The notes beneath the pieces are model-generated. The model ran no database searches and was not told where the DNA came from. It saw nothing but the letters and a program-made list of their open reading frames with translations. Shown piece after piece: positions 41,701 to 56,700 of a stretch of 64,000 nucleotides of DNA; within the stretch, counting starts at the first letter, position 1, and each line of letters opens with the position of its first letter. The position numbers and the translations under genes are program-made. The DNA lies in the NCBI GenBank assembly GCA_013397935.1, contig VZRN01001305.1, positions 3,661,244 to 3,725,243 on the forward strand, given 5' to 3'. Origin of the DNA: Dasyornis broadbenti (lineage: Eukaryota > Chordata > Aves > Passeriformes > Dasyornithidae).

Positions 41701-44700
41701 CAGTGCTTTAACCTGCTTCATGTCAGTTCCTCAGTTCCCCACTGACAGAATAAACACTGAGCATTTCAGCTGCATTTTCCCTGCTTCAGCCTGAAACCCC
41801 CAGAGCCCCAGTGGCAGCACAGCCTGGTGGTTTGGGAAGGTGTGTGCTGGTTAAAGCAGGGCATGCACTTGGATGTTCTCAGCTGCAGCTTCCTGAGCCA
41901 CATTTTTACTTTTAAACCACAATTTGTATCCTAAACACGAGCATAACAAACATCTGAGAATGTTTGAGATTTCTGATATTTTTATGTTCTCTTGCATATG
42001 CAGTCATATATTAAATACATCTCACATAAATCTAAATTTGTAAACACCAGAGTCCTTTTCAAGGGTACAAACAGTCCTACCTCTGATGATAGCAAAGGCT
42101 CATATTTTAAAAAACACGCACACACACACTCTACCAAATATGCCAAACTGTATTTAATGTGAAAATTATTACCTCATAAACATTTTCTACTAAAGCTTTC
42201 TGGATTTTTTTTTTTTTTTTTTTTAGTAAATCTAATCTTTTTAATGATTCCCAGTTCCCTAGTTAGACAGCAGGCAATAAATTCTTGTGTTGCATGTTTG
42301 TGCAAGACTGACTTGCACATTTATTATCTCCATTTAAAGGGCCACTATTTTTTCCACTTAATTAAAAATGAATGCAATGAATATGCTCATTAACTGTGTT
42401 CAAAATCCATTACTGCCATGTACCACAGTTTTAAATCTTTGTTGAACTTATGATACTAATTACTTTATCATTATCTTTTTTACCCCCAAACACAAACTAA
42501 TTTCATTCACAGATCCACCAGTATTTTTATTTTATGATCAGGTATACAGCTTATTACAAAAGGCAATGTGTACATTAATTGTACTAAGGCCTCAGGGCTC
42601 AACACATTTATCAAATTTATTTTGAGCACTGAGGTTTTTTTCTTTTCAAGATCAGCTTATGAAGTTTCTAAAGACAACTTTTTTTATTTTTCTAGTTAAG
42701 AATATGAAATAATTACCTGGCTTTCTGATTTTCAAAGAGTGAAATAAGCTAATATTTACATTAATTGACTTAGGTTTAAGATGTTGAGTGGAGTCAGGGG
42801 GCCTAGTGCTTTTACCTAACTTGCAGTACTTTTTATTGCACCCTTTGGTCTGCTGGTACACCTAAAGGAAAAAAAAACCTCAAATTCCACAGTTTAAATC
42901 CTAGACCCTTCAAATAGAGGCTAATTAATTCCATTAGTAGAGAGGGAAACTTGAGGGAAAGAAGTATTTTGAAAAACCAAATAAAATTCAGCTTGGATAA
43001 TGACATTTTTAGCCAGTAACTTTATTCCTGTCAGTTATCAAAGCTAAATGTGCTATAAGAGTGTGCTAAAAGAGCCTTCTGTACAACTAAAATTCCTTGC
43101 ATCATGCATCTGGACTGATGTCTGAACTTTCTGTAAAAGTAACAAAGTGAAATGGTTCAGATGCTTTAGCATTTATATTATTGTGTTACATAATTTTGCA
43201 GCTGATGTCATGGGGCTAAGGAGCAGCAGGGACAATAGCACAGCCATGGAAATTTATTTCCCCATCAAGAGAAGAGTGTACTTGAAACACAAGAGAACTA
43301 GGATAAATAACTAAGAACTGAGAAGCTATTTTCCAACTGCAATGGAGTAAAAAAATGTAAAACTACACGTTGAACTTAACAACACAGAAGCCTTCTTTAC
43401 TTTGCAGTATGCAAGCACAATCCTTTTTGACAATGATTAAAGAAATGCTCTGGTGTAGTATCTGTAATATTTTTAAAATATTACTAAGTAAAATTTATAC
43501 CAAAGAGGCAGTTCAATCTCCTTTACTGGGACAAAAGATGCTTTTGCCTTTAGGCATGATGCCCACAATGCCTTCTGTGGGCATATACCTGTTGCAGAAC
43601 ACATACTTCCCTCCCCTGTAAGACCCAGGTGCCTGGGAACATGGATTGAATTAACAACCTAAACAAAGACAATTTACTGGAAAGGAGCAAGGAAGCAACA
43701 TGAGCAGCTCAAAGCTTCAACAGCTTTCCAACCAGGAAATGTATTTTCCAAGGGTATGTGTTTTCCTCTCCTCTCTGTATGTTTTTCTGTGGTTTATACT
43801 GTCATTTCCTAAACATATTCTGACAGGCTGTTTACCTTGGCTTGCAGTTTTGTGACCTTTCTATGGCTTCCCTCTGCCTCCAGAATTCCACAATTATGTC
43901 AAAAAATGTAAGAAGCAAAAATCCACCAGGTAAAACATTTCGTCATATCAGGTGGTGTTGTTGGATCTTTCCATCTGTATAGAGATGTGTGCTAAACAAA
44001 AATCTAGGGATCTCATTAAAAGTGTGATAAGTAAAATTTATTTTTCCTTCCCCTTTTCATAAGAACATGTATGGGTTTTTTTAAATTAAGAAATAAGAAG
44101 CTGTTAACAATCCCTATCAAAACTTTTTACAGCATTTCATAGGGCGATGTAATATTTCTGTCCCAACTTGTTATTTTAAGCACATAGAATTCTGAGGTTT
44201 TCCTGGTGTTGGCATAGCACACCCATCTGCAGAAGCAAAACATCCAAGGTCCTCTGGCACTTCACCAGAAAATCTGTTGCAAAATAGTACTGAGATGGGT
44301 TGGACAGCATCAATTTTGGAAACATTGGAAATTACTAAAAACTGTCATCATAAAATATAATTTTGATATTCTACTAACCAGAATTTTAACACCATCATTC
44401 TAAAGGAAACTTTACTTCCCTCTTCCACCTCTATTTGAAATAATTTTTATTTCTGCTATTGAAATATTTATATTTCCTATGGAAAAACATTCTTGGTTTC
44501 CATCATTTGACGTGACTGAGCATTTGTATAGACAAAAGTGTGAGGTACTGGTGATACCTTATGTAGTCTTCACTTCTTAGACAATTTTATAAGCATATCT
44601 GTAAGTAATAGTATTGCTCTTTGTAAAATAAACATATTTGCTTATAGAGGAAAGTAAGGCCAAACGTCTAACTTGATGACATTTTTTTAAAAGCTTGGCA

Positions 44701-47700
44701 GAGTCACGTTTGTCTGAGTGGAAAAGGGAACACTGGAGCATGACAGAGGCAACTCAAAGCCATGTTTTCTAATAGCAGCTCTGTTATTCCCTGTAGGCCA
44801 ATATGCAGCAAAAAAGTGTAATAGGACAAGAGGAATGCAGAGTTTATGACAAAGGGCAGAGGGAAAATGGGAAGACCCCAAGAAGGAAGAAGTGGACAAT
44901 GTGGTATGCTAGATTAGAGAAAAAAGTGAGCATGTGAGCAACAAGACTACAGATATAGCAGTACAGTTGTAAAAAGGAAAACAAACCGCATCATTTATTC
45001 AACAGGTGGAGAAGGTTCTTTTCCAATACCAATACTGCCCCTCACACTGAGACAAAATTAAATTTTCCTCAAAGACAAAGGCACAGACACAAAAGATACA
45101 TCACGTGAGATGAAAATCAAAATGACACAAATTTAAGTCATTGGTAATAATGAAACTGCAGGTACTTGTGCACTGTTTTTCAATTTATGTAAGAGGAAAT
45201 TTTACTTCTGGTATTATTTTTTTCTTTACAATATGACCAGGTCAGGCAGCACAAACACTTTTGCCCGAGTCTGCAAGCTTCAAAGAGCTGCTTAATTAAT
45301 TTCATTGCCTCTCAAATGCATTAATTTACACCATACTGTTGTGTATTTGTTGCCAGACGGAAGTATCTCAGACTGGGAATGACTGGCTCATTCAGTCCAG
45401 TAGGTACAAGGTTCCTGAAACTGCAAAGCACCAGCAGTGCACACCAGTAGAAGTTACCTATTAATAACTTCACTTGCCAGATAGGTAGCAGAGAAAAGAA
45501 CTCAGAAAGCAGATTTTCTAGAGGTACAGAAGGGAGATGGCACCTTTACTGAAATTATGGCTCTGTGGCAGCACCAGCAAACACTCTGTACAGCGTAAAA
45601 GTTCAATAAAAATTATTCTGCTCAACATTATAAGAAATGTTTAACTAGGGCTACTTTGAGTGACAGTAAAGTCAGGATACTGGAAGAAAACATTTTTCAA
45701 AAACTAGCCAATGTAAAATCTTAACTTTTAAATATTCCCTCTGGATTTTGTCTTTCCAATATGAATTTCTGAACAGAGTTACCCAGAGTCATCTGACCAC
45801 AGTTCTTGAGGCTCACAACATGGGTAATTTACCCCTAGGACACATCCTCTTTGGGAGGATTTGACAGTACCTTCCACTGTAAGAGGAAACTCCTTTGGAT
45901 ATCATTACAGATCATCCAACAATTGAGAAAAGAGTTACATTCTATGATTTCTGTCATGAAAACACCATGCTTGATGTTTTAACATATAAACAGAGAAAAG
46001 ATGATGGAACACCAGTGATTTGATGTGAAATAAATTTCCATAGTAGTTTCTGTATTTGCTGATCTTATACACACTGTGTCATAGCAGTCACTGGAAAGAA
46101 ACAGCAAACCCAGATATAATCCAAATAAATAACTGATGAGGTCAGTTTTTGTACTCAGAAAATTATGTTTAATTATATACAAACATAACTTCTAGCAGTA
46201 GACATCACTTCCAGCCAACGAACGAGCCTAAAAATCCCCACGTATCCTGCCATGTCTACATTTTCCATGAAATAGAGATACTCAAGGTATAAACAGAGAA
46301 CATTTCTAACTGCCATTCACCAAATATGGATTGTTGTTTCTGTGCCAACCTACTTTGAATACATCTATTTTAGAATATGCAGTACTGTGCATTAGGAACT
46401 GCCTTATGGAAACACGGATTCATTCACAAATGTTAGATGGTTGCCATGGTTCTCCCTGTTTAATCTTTTCTCACAGCGATTAGTAACAGCCTGAGGCTTC
46501 TAACACAACTGCACAACTCTCTCTGTATTTCTACCTTGTACATTTAGGATACATGGAAAAAAAAAAAAGTTTAATCCTTAGCTTTCAATTCTCTTCCCTT
46601 TCATTCACTGTAAGCCACTTTGAACGTAAGCATACACCTACCACATTACAAGTGAAAAAGAAAAACATGACAAAGGTTAAATCCCAAAATTCTACTCTTC
46701 AAGCATTCAAATTCTTTTCATGGAAAGGATGCACTGGTTGTTTGATTTGGAGAAATTAACTTTGCATTACCACACTTCAATCTACCAGAAAATATATTTC
46801 CATTTTCTGTGTATCTGCTGAAAAGTAGAGATATCATGTGAAGCTGAGAAATACACATTTTGCAAAGCAGCTTTTGTCCCTTGGTGAATGCATTTCAGCA
46901 CTGCATGCAAAAATAAGAAACCCAAGGAAAGGTGTCTCTTCTCTGCAGAACTCGCCTCTGTGTGAAGTTTACTTCAGTGCCAGTTAAAAAACTGCATATT
47001 GCTAAAAACATCTCATTTCCCTGATGATTAGGAAGCTCGCACACAAGCAACTCTAGGAAATAAATCACCATGACTGGTATCTAGATGAACTGGTAAACAC
47101 CTATGTATATCTCCACCATAAGCACATGAATATCCTGTAGCCTCTGAAAATGGCATCTGCCTTGTGGGGACGAAGGGACATTAATTTTTTCCACAAGAAT
47201 GAGAAATTGCGAACTAGATACATTGGTAAACGTACTTCAGCCTCTAAAACAAAAACAATTCTATGTTCAGACAGCAAGCTTGCAAGTATTTAAGCATATA
47301 TTAAGCTGCTGATAAGTCGTAGATACTGATTAAGCACATAGGCAAGCATTTTCAGGAATACAGAACCACAGAACTCAGCCTCAGCTACAAACTAATTTAT
47401 ACGTGTACTACTTCTATTGATATGGCATTTCAAGCACTTTAATAAGAATCTTATAGAAAGAGACAGTATAATCCTGCAGATCAGAACTGGAGGTAAGGAA
47501 AGAGTTTCCCAAACTCTTCCTTTTAAAAGACTGTTAGTCAAATTTCTTAGAAACTATCCATACTTGTCTTCATTGTATTACAGAATGACAGTGTTCCCAA
47601 TGACAGTCAGAATAAGAAATATATTTAGCTTTTTTAAAATACTGATTAAATTTGGTCTAAAAATGGCACATTATGAGTAGGACAGAGGTATAAATGAAAA

Positions 47701-50700
47701 AAAGCGCATGACATTTCATACTATCACTACTATTACTATACACCAAAGATGAATTTGAGAAAATTGGTGAGCTTGGAAAAAATGTACACATACAAATCAC
47801 CTTGCAAATGATGTCCCAGTCCATGTACTTACTTTTGGCCTTCATCTTAAAATACAAAAAATGAAGTTCAGTGGAGATGAAGGCTCCAAAGATTTCTGGC
47901 ACGCAGTTAATATGCCACACTTACCTTTTTCCTATCTGACTACAGATTGTTCTGTAGTTATATAAAATACAGTAAATACAAAAGATTTGCCACAAAATCA
48001 GAAGTTATTTGGAAATATTATTTTTCAAGGACTGAAAGATGGGTAACGTCTACATGAAACCTTTTCTTGTAAGGTTTCACCTCCAGTTGTCCACTTCGTG
48101 CATATGTGGACCACAGATCTCTTTAGTATTCTGCACAAGCTATGAATTAAAATAATAACACATGAAACAAAAATGGTAAAAGGACAAAGTATTCCTACTG
48201 TTTTGTTTATTAGTATCATCTTACAATAAAACACCATGTGGAAATGACTACCAGAGTTCAGGGTGCTGCTGCACTGGACACTGTACTCTCCAAAGCACTT
48301 TTGCCTTCATAAAGATGCAGCCACTGTCTCTCCTCAGAGAGCGAACCAGCTTAGTAAGTATCCTGCACTGTACAGTACTACACATTCCAGATTTTGGAGA
48401 ACTAAATGCCCTACCAACTTTTTCCCAGGACTCCTCCGTAAAGTCTGGTATATTTTATCTTGGGAATTACAGGGATCATAATAAATCACATGTTCCTACT
48501 GTACAGATCAATGTTTTGTAGAAAACCAAAAACACTAACAGACAGAGTTTCACATTTACAGCCAAGGCTGTAAAGCACTTTTTCTAACGCACTATAAAAT
48601 TCGTTCCTCTACTCACACTGTTCACCATGGTCAGTGTATCTGTTCCAGCTTCTGTGAATCCTTAATCACATTTTTTACTACTGTTTTTCAAGCAGCATTT
48701 GAAATATTTATTCTGGTATCCTAAAGAGTAATTTCTTCTTTATGCACACCCCAAGACATTCCAGAATATAAATCTTGGAATGCAGTAGTGGCTCCATTCA
48801 ATGATGCGCAAACTACTGGCTAAGCAATTTCCTAACAATATTCAAAAATAGAGTTTTGGGTGAAAAAACCCATAAGGAGCATAAGGGCCATTTTTAGCAA
48901 TGTGAAGATTCACCCAGGGCAGTTCAAGCAGCTTCCCTTCCCCTCAGGCAGCCTCTGATGTTAGAACACCATTACATGCCTGGATAAGTTTCCCAACTTC
49001 CCTTTCCCTCCCTACTTCAGTGGAGGCTGGGGCTCTATGTTTATTTAAATGAAAACACCTTAATATTCTAGCTCAGCAATACAATAACATGTGGCCTCTT
49101 GGCAGCTACACCTGCACACAGGATTTAGCAATCCAAGACATACCAGCAGTCACAAAGTCTGATATTCCGTTTCAGGACAGGCTAGTAATTGCTACTCAAA
49201 CAGAAATGGAAAAAATCCTATAGTGTAACTGAACAGTTTGCATGAACCGGAAAAAAGTGTATTTCCAATCCTAGCAGGAGATAATTTTTCACCTAAGGAG
49301 TGTAAGAAGTTTCCTCTTACTTCAGTATCACTAGTTATAAATTGATGGCCATGAACTTATGCAAATCTATTTTTAGTCCACCCACAGTCTATGAATCAAA
49401 GGCTAGTCTGAAGAGGTATGTCTTAATAATTGGTGCTACTGTGCTGGTCTCCCTCCTCATATGCTACTGCCAGAAAATGAGATGATCTATTAATTTTACC
49501 TTATAAAACTCACATGGTCATCTAATATTTTTTATAATAATGCAACTTTCTCTTCACAGTTTCTGATGCACAGGCATCTTCTCAGATATCCTGATGACCA
49601 GCTGAGAACAGATTAATGTAAATTGCATTACGTTTCATTTCTACTTTACCCTAATAGAGCAGCATCAAGTGCATGACTGGATTGTTACTAACTGGTTTGA
49701 CTGACAGTATTTACTGGTAATGGTGTCTTAACACGCGAGGACGTGAGCAACATACTCTGTTAAAATGCTGATGATTCACTTAAAGAAGCAGCCACAGCAT
49801 TTAGCGAGAGGGAGAGAAGAAAGGAAGAGGACAAGGGGAGAAAGATAAAAAAGAAAAGCTGCATAACAGGAGAAGAAACACAATGTCCATCTTGGAATTG
49901 GAATGTCTGCTATTCCTGTTTAATCCTGCTTATATACCTGAGTCTGTCATCGTAACTGTACTTAGACTTTGAGTAATCAGCAAACATCAGGAAAGGAGTG
50001 TATGCTGTGTTTAAACTGGCATACTGAGACACTATGTGGGATAACTTTAAATTGTGTGTCTGGGCCTGACTCTGCTGCTTGCATTTGTCTTGACATCAAA
50101 ACCTAAATTGAGCCATACCAGGAACTACAGGTGGCTACAAGGCCTTTCTGTGTCCATGAACTCAGGTAGTGATGGCTCGCAGTATGTTTTTCTACCCTCT
50201 GAAAGCAGAGATCTACTTCCGTATTTTAGTAAGTGGAGGGGAAGTCCATCAATAACAACTGTTCCCAGAGCACCCTAAACAAGCAAGAACCAGCAGATCC
50301 ACACTCACATTCAAAGAAAATAACTTCAGTAACATTAGAAACACTGCCAACTACGGTAACATAAAGCAATTTTAGAAGCAATAAATTAGGATTAGGACCG
50401 TTTACAAAAATATTTTGATACTGGGGAAACAGTTTACTTTATTCAAACAGCTTGCTTGAGATTGAGAGGACCAGGAAGAAACTTTGAGGAGCCTAAATTT
50501 CTTTTTAAGTCAATGACTGTAGTCTCTGGTGTGAAAAAAGGAGTAAGGGATTATGTCAACTGCCCCCTCATCAGCAATCACTCTCCCACACACTCATCTG
50601 GCCTGTGGAAATAGGTTTCAAATTACTTCCAAAATAATATCTATCATATTGTCCTCTAGCAACAGTGGATACTAAAAATCAATGCTGTACTTAATGAAAT

Positions 50701-53700
50701 TGAGGGAAAAGTGGGTGGGCAAGAATGCAATCTCTAGGTTTGTGCAACGTGTCCTTCTGATCACATCACTTGTACTCTGATATCTTCCTATTCCCCTCAG
50801 TGAAGCACCTCTTCACTTTTCCTTTCTTATGTTGCATTCTGATTTGCTTAGAGAACACAATTTTGCAGCAGAGAACAGAAGAGTTTACTTACTCTTCTTG
50901 AAGCTTAGGAAATGTGCATTACAGAGTAGCCTCAGTTATAACCATACTGCACTTTTCTGATTTGTTTTTATCTTCTTGTATTGCCTGTGATATCTGCTTT
51001 GTCACACTTATAAATCTCTTATCATGAGAATGGTGTTAAGCAACTTTTAATAAGCAGTAGAGAGCCCAAAAGAAAGGATATACCTCTGGATACAGTACAC
51101 AGCTCTGCCACAGTGTGAACAGCGGACAGTAGCTAAACCAATAGGATGGGAGCAGCTGAAAGATGAGTTAATGTTTGAATTACGTGGCAACCAAAGAATA
51201 ACGCTTTTTTTCTGGAATCATGCAATATCCAAAAGAAAGATAGTTCTTAAAAAAAAAACAAAAAAAAACAAAAAAACCCACAAACCACCAAAATCTAACA
51301 ACAGAACAAAAAAGCCCCACTACAGTTTTGTTCAATGAAATCAGAATAGGGAAGAAACAGATCCAGATATTTATTTTAATGCATAAAACCCACTCATTTT
51401 TTCTTCAAAACACTAAGAAAGCAGGAAGCATAAGTCTATTGGATTCTTCTGTATTCATTAAATTGAAATAATATTGTTACATTGTTACATTTCAACTCAC
51501 ATGAGAGAAATAACCTTTGTAATGGAAAACTTTTTCTTTACATAGAAAAGAACAATTTTTAGATAATCAAAGAATTCTGGTCCTAAATCAGTATAACTTC
51601 TTACAAATTTTGATCCCCATCCCCCAACTCTCATCCTCTATTTATTTCCATTCAAAATTCAAACCTCTCTTGTATTGGCACTACTTTTCAGTTGTCTTGC
51701 AAATGGATCAAACAATTAAAAATCAAAACCATTAAAAATCACTCTACAAACATCAGAAGAAATTACTCCACCAGCCTGTGTTAACACAGGTTTTATGTCT
51801 TTTTCTACACACTGTTCCTAATATACCACATTTCTTCCACTGATAAAACATCAATGCTGCTACAAAGAACTTCAGATTAAATTAACTACTTCACACTAAT
51901 TCTCTGCCATCAGTATTTCAATTAAACTAAGGCACTTGAATGCTAGAACTCATCCCAGCCATTTAAATTATATGTCCCCCTTTCAGACTTTGAATAAAAA
52001 TGATTAACAAGTAATTTATATGTTGAGAAAAAAATTAAATATTTTCCATTTAGGAATGAGAGTTCATGTGCTTTTTATAATCCTGTATATTAATTAATCA
52101 TTCCTTTCCAAATGGATCTGAGTCATAGAATAGAGCTATAATAAATTTTAACTTAGCTATGGTTTCACTTTTGCAGAAGAAGTTACAGCCAATAATGAGA
52201 CATTTTAGTATATTGACATGTAGAGTCACCTAAACAGAGCCCAGCCCACTCATATGTTGAATCTGACAGAATCACAGAATATTCTAAGTTGGAAAGGATC
52301 CACAAAGATCATTGAATTCAGCTCCTGGGCCTGCGCAGCACCATCCCCAAGAGCCACACCATGAGCCTGAGAGCATTGTCCAAACACTTCTTGAGCTCTG
52401 TCAGGCTTGATGCTGTGACCACTTCCCTGTGGAGCCTGTTCAGTGCCCAGCCACCCTCTGGGTGAAGACCCTTTTCCTGATATCCGACTTAAACTTCCCC
52501 TGACACAGCTTCAGGCCATTCCTGCAGATCCTGTCACTGGTCACCACAGACAAGAGATCAGTGCCTGCCCTTTCTCTTCCCCTCATGAGGAAGGCGGGGA
52601 CTGCAATGAGGTCTCCCCTCAGTCTCCTGTTCTGCAGGCTGAACAGACCAAGTGACCTCAACTGCTCCTCAAAAGGCTTCTCCTCAAGGACCTTCACCAT
52701 CCTCATGGCCCTCCTTTGGACACTCTCTAACAGCTTAATTATTTTTATACTGTGGCACCCAAAATTACCCCCAGCACTCGAGGTGAGGCTGCCCCAGGGT
52801 GGGACAATCCCCTCCCTTGCCCAGCTGGTGATGCTGTGCTTGATGCCCCGCAGGACACGCTTGTCCCTTCTGGCTGCCGGGGCACAATGACTCATGTCTA
52901 ACATGCCCAGGTCCCTTTCTGTGGGATCCTTTCTCGTTTCCCAGTCTGTCTGTACACCCAGAGCTGCTTCATCTCAGGCACAGAATTGGCACTTGCCCTT
53001 CTTGAACTTCATCTCATTGGTGATTATCTCATAAAAAAACAGGTGGCTAAAATTGAACACACTGAAATTCAAAGGCAACAGCTGTAAGAAAAGAGTTTTA
53101 AGGATTAGTCTTCACTATAACTTTCATTCCTGCTTTCAAGATTCTGTGGGTTTTGGTACTGAATGTTTTGGGGTTTTTCCCAGTTTGAAGTCATACAATT
53201 TTTGGGGACTCTCTCTTTTCTGAATTCTCAAATAAAGGTGGCAGCAGCAACCCAGGGCACAATAATTAATCTTCAGAAGTATGTGGGGAAGAAGTAAAAA
53301 TCCCAGCAGCCCAGCTACTTAGCAACCATGAACATTGTCTGCATCAATTCCACTTTAAATACAGAGTTCACTTAAAGGTCTTTATCCAGTTATTCAAAGC
53401 CAACTTGAACTTTGTACTTACTCAGGAGATAACGTCACCCTCTGTAACCACAGTCCATGAGAAGCATTTAACACTGTCTGATAGTAAAGACAGCCTATCA
53501 GTTGTGTACAGCAAACAATTTTCTTGGGAACTAGACCCTGATAAGGAACTTTTTGCCCTCAAAAGCCCCAGAATTAATACTTACTTTATGTGAAGAGCTA
53601 TATTTCTTTCACGAATCTATACTTGATACTAGTGTCTTCACACATATACCAACATTGACTCTATAATGCATGGAAGGTAAAACAAGAAAAATAAACTCTT

Positions 53701-56700
53701 TTTTTTCTTCCCCAGAGAGCAGGGTGTGGGGTGGAATTTCTTCTGTCTAGAAGAAAATGATGCTGACATTATCCTTTCATGCATACACTCTCTTGATGTT
53801 GCAAGGTGCTTCCATAAAAAGGAGACAAACAGAAGCAAAATTTCTGTTGTTTTTTACACTGAGGCATTAGAGAGTCACAGTTACGCATCCATATTTTACT
53901 CCAACTACTAGATGTACAGATCTGTAGTAATAACAAGAAATGAAGCTCCACATGGTGCAAGTTACTCATTGTGTCTTATATTATACAGACAGGTCTCTTT
54001 GGAAAATTACGTAACAAAATGTTTAGTCTTTTTATTGTGTTTAGTATAAATTATCACTGTCTAGCATCCATTTGAAACAAAGTATGTAAAAAAAAAATAC
54101 TGCTAAGCAAATGTTTTCCTTCTTCATAGCCACAGACAAAAGACAGTCTCTGTATGTTTCCTCTTTAATACACTTGGTTCAGTGTTGTCACACTAAGCCA
54201 AATCTTCTAATTTTTTAATTCTTATCAACAATTTCCTAACAAGACATTCATTAGGAACACATATGACTGTTGAAGCAGTCTGGATTGATGTTTCTACCAC
54301 AGAATCTTGATGTTCCATGAATGGAAGGCAACAGCTCAGTCACAACAGATCTGAAGTGAAGGCAAGTAGCCTAAGGAAACACTTAAGGAAAGGGGAAGTA
54401 GTGAATTTAATAGATGTGGCACTGAATAATAAAGCATCATCCTTAGAATCCTCAGAGGATGAACATGCCCAGGATTAAAAATTAACTATTGAATTTGACA
54501 TGAAGAGGCAAAATAAGTCACATAGATTTTACCCTAAGTTAGCACTGACAGCTGCCTTCAGCTTAACTAATTTTCTGCAGTAAAAAGTTCTACATATTCC
54601 ACATATCAAGTAGACAAGGTTTTAAATTTTTTCAAGACATTATAGACTTTGCTCTACTTACGTATGTAAATGAACACTTTCACATCTGCAGCTGCTAAAA
54701 GCCTCTCTCTCCTCCAAAACAAACAAGCAAACAAACTATAGTTGATAATTTAAATTATTAGAGGACTAAAGAGAGTTGGAAATTAGCGTAACCATCCTAA
54801 TATGAAGACGCTGGTAAAATGGTATTTATTATTCTACTATCAGTTAGTTCCACAGCTTTTTATTCATGTATTTTATCCTTATCACCTTATCTGCAGTAAT
54901 TGCACTTTGGATTTGTGACACATTTCTGTGTTTTATTACATACAATAAAAGTCAGACTGTAATCATCTGATGATTAGAAAGAACAGCTGCAGCCACTGCT
55001 AAGATGAAGAACTAGAGCCACTCCATGCACAGGGAGTGATCAAATTTGACACATGCTTCCAGTGGAAGAAATACTCTTTCCTTTTCCTTCCATGCTGTAG
55101 CCTTGCATTGTAATGCTCCAATGTACAACCAATTCACATCATCAGACTCCCCTTTAAGGGCAACTGTAGCATCCATGTTCTTCCTGAAAGAAAGCTAAAT
55201 CTGTGTCTTCCGGTCACAGAGGAGTTCATAATAAAGCTGTTATCACTTCATGTTCTTATCGACAGAAAGCAACAAATTTGAACAACAAGCAACAGCTGAG
55301 CAAAATTCAGTTTCTGTTCAAGAAGAGTTATTGCAGCTCCCTGACGACAGGAGCTGTCTGGCACAGAAGTCTAATGGTTTTATGATTAAAACAGCATTGA
55401 GGGGCCCGTACCATGAAAATAATGACCTGTCAAATCAGCTACGGTACCAACAGCAGAAAAACTGCATTTTTATTTCACCAGAAAGGATAGGCATATGCAA
55501 TCCAAATCTGCAATGCTTCTGTTTGCTAGAAATTCACTGCCACTTCTATCATGTAAACAGTACTGCACAAAACACCCAGGAGTTGCATACTTCTTTTTGT
55601 TTGGTTGGTTTGCAGGGGGATTTTTTTTTGCCTGTAACATTTTCCTTTCACAAGTCACGGCTGAAATAAAATGAAGTATATGAATCTGAAATTACTGCAA
55701 TATTGAAGAGATTTATATATCCCTACTGGCAACCAAAAAACCTAAATCTCTTATAGATATATGCACCGATCTAGTTGCCAAATAAAGTGGAGTTTGTGTT
55801 CACTTTGGAAAGGACGCAGTGGGATTCTCAACATTTTGTCCACAGAAAGGATCAAGTGCAGGTGAAGTAGAGCTATTGTAAAAAAACCCAACATTTACTG
55901 TCTTTTAAGGAACGTAAACATGACCTGCATGAATTTCAAGTACATCACCACAGTAAAACCAGGATAAAAATCACCTGGTGAAATAGAGGCAAAATGCCAC
56001 AATTTTATTCTAAAAAACCTATAATTTAAACTTTTTTTTCTAAAACATACACAACAATCATGCTTAAGACTATTGAGAATTAGCGCAACATACGCATTAA
56101 TGCCATTACAGGCGAGGCTGAGTCAGGAGGGCTGATCTTAAACAGAATTTGTTGTAATGAAAATTTATTATATTAGTAAATACTCTAAGTTGAATGGCAA
56201 GTAAAAACAGAGTGAATAAAAGCCATGCACTATCATTTTGGTTTGCATTTGGGAAAATATTTGACATAGAGGCTAGACTGGTACCTGCAATATATCTGTA
56301 CAACGTGATATTTGCTCTAGATGAAAAGACTTCACTGAGTAGCTTGAAAAGTCAGTTCTGACTTTGAAGAAATCCGAATGTGGAGGTCAGCCAGATACAG
56401 GAAAAAACTTGCCATAGCTTCAGGATATCTCTATGACATTTTTTATTCACCACTACCTGTATTCCTGTTACAGAACTATGTTAAACAAAATACACTTGTA
56501 CAACTAGATATGTTTCAGTGATTTTTCTCCAAAGTATCAGCAACTTTTGAATTACTATGAGACTTAAAAACTGCTAATTATCTTAAGCTGATGTACTCCA
56601 GCATATTCTCTCATGGGTCCTGTGAGCTGACACTGCAGGGCACCACAGTCTACAGAGATGATGGAGAAAACTCTGGCATTACCCGGAACAAGCAGCTTAA

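Noticed and set aside
52443..52890. Plus-strand frames of 70 and 109 aa
   Set aside because: Antisense to the CR1 ORF2 tail; not separate genes.
55250..55669. 139-aa plus-strand open frame in intron 2
   Set aside because: No domain, no similarity recognised, no splice sites that would join it to PDGFC (opposite strand).
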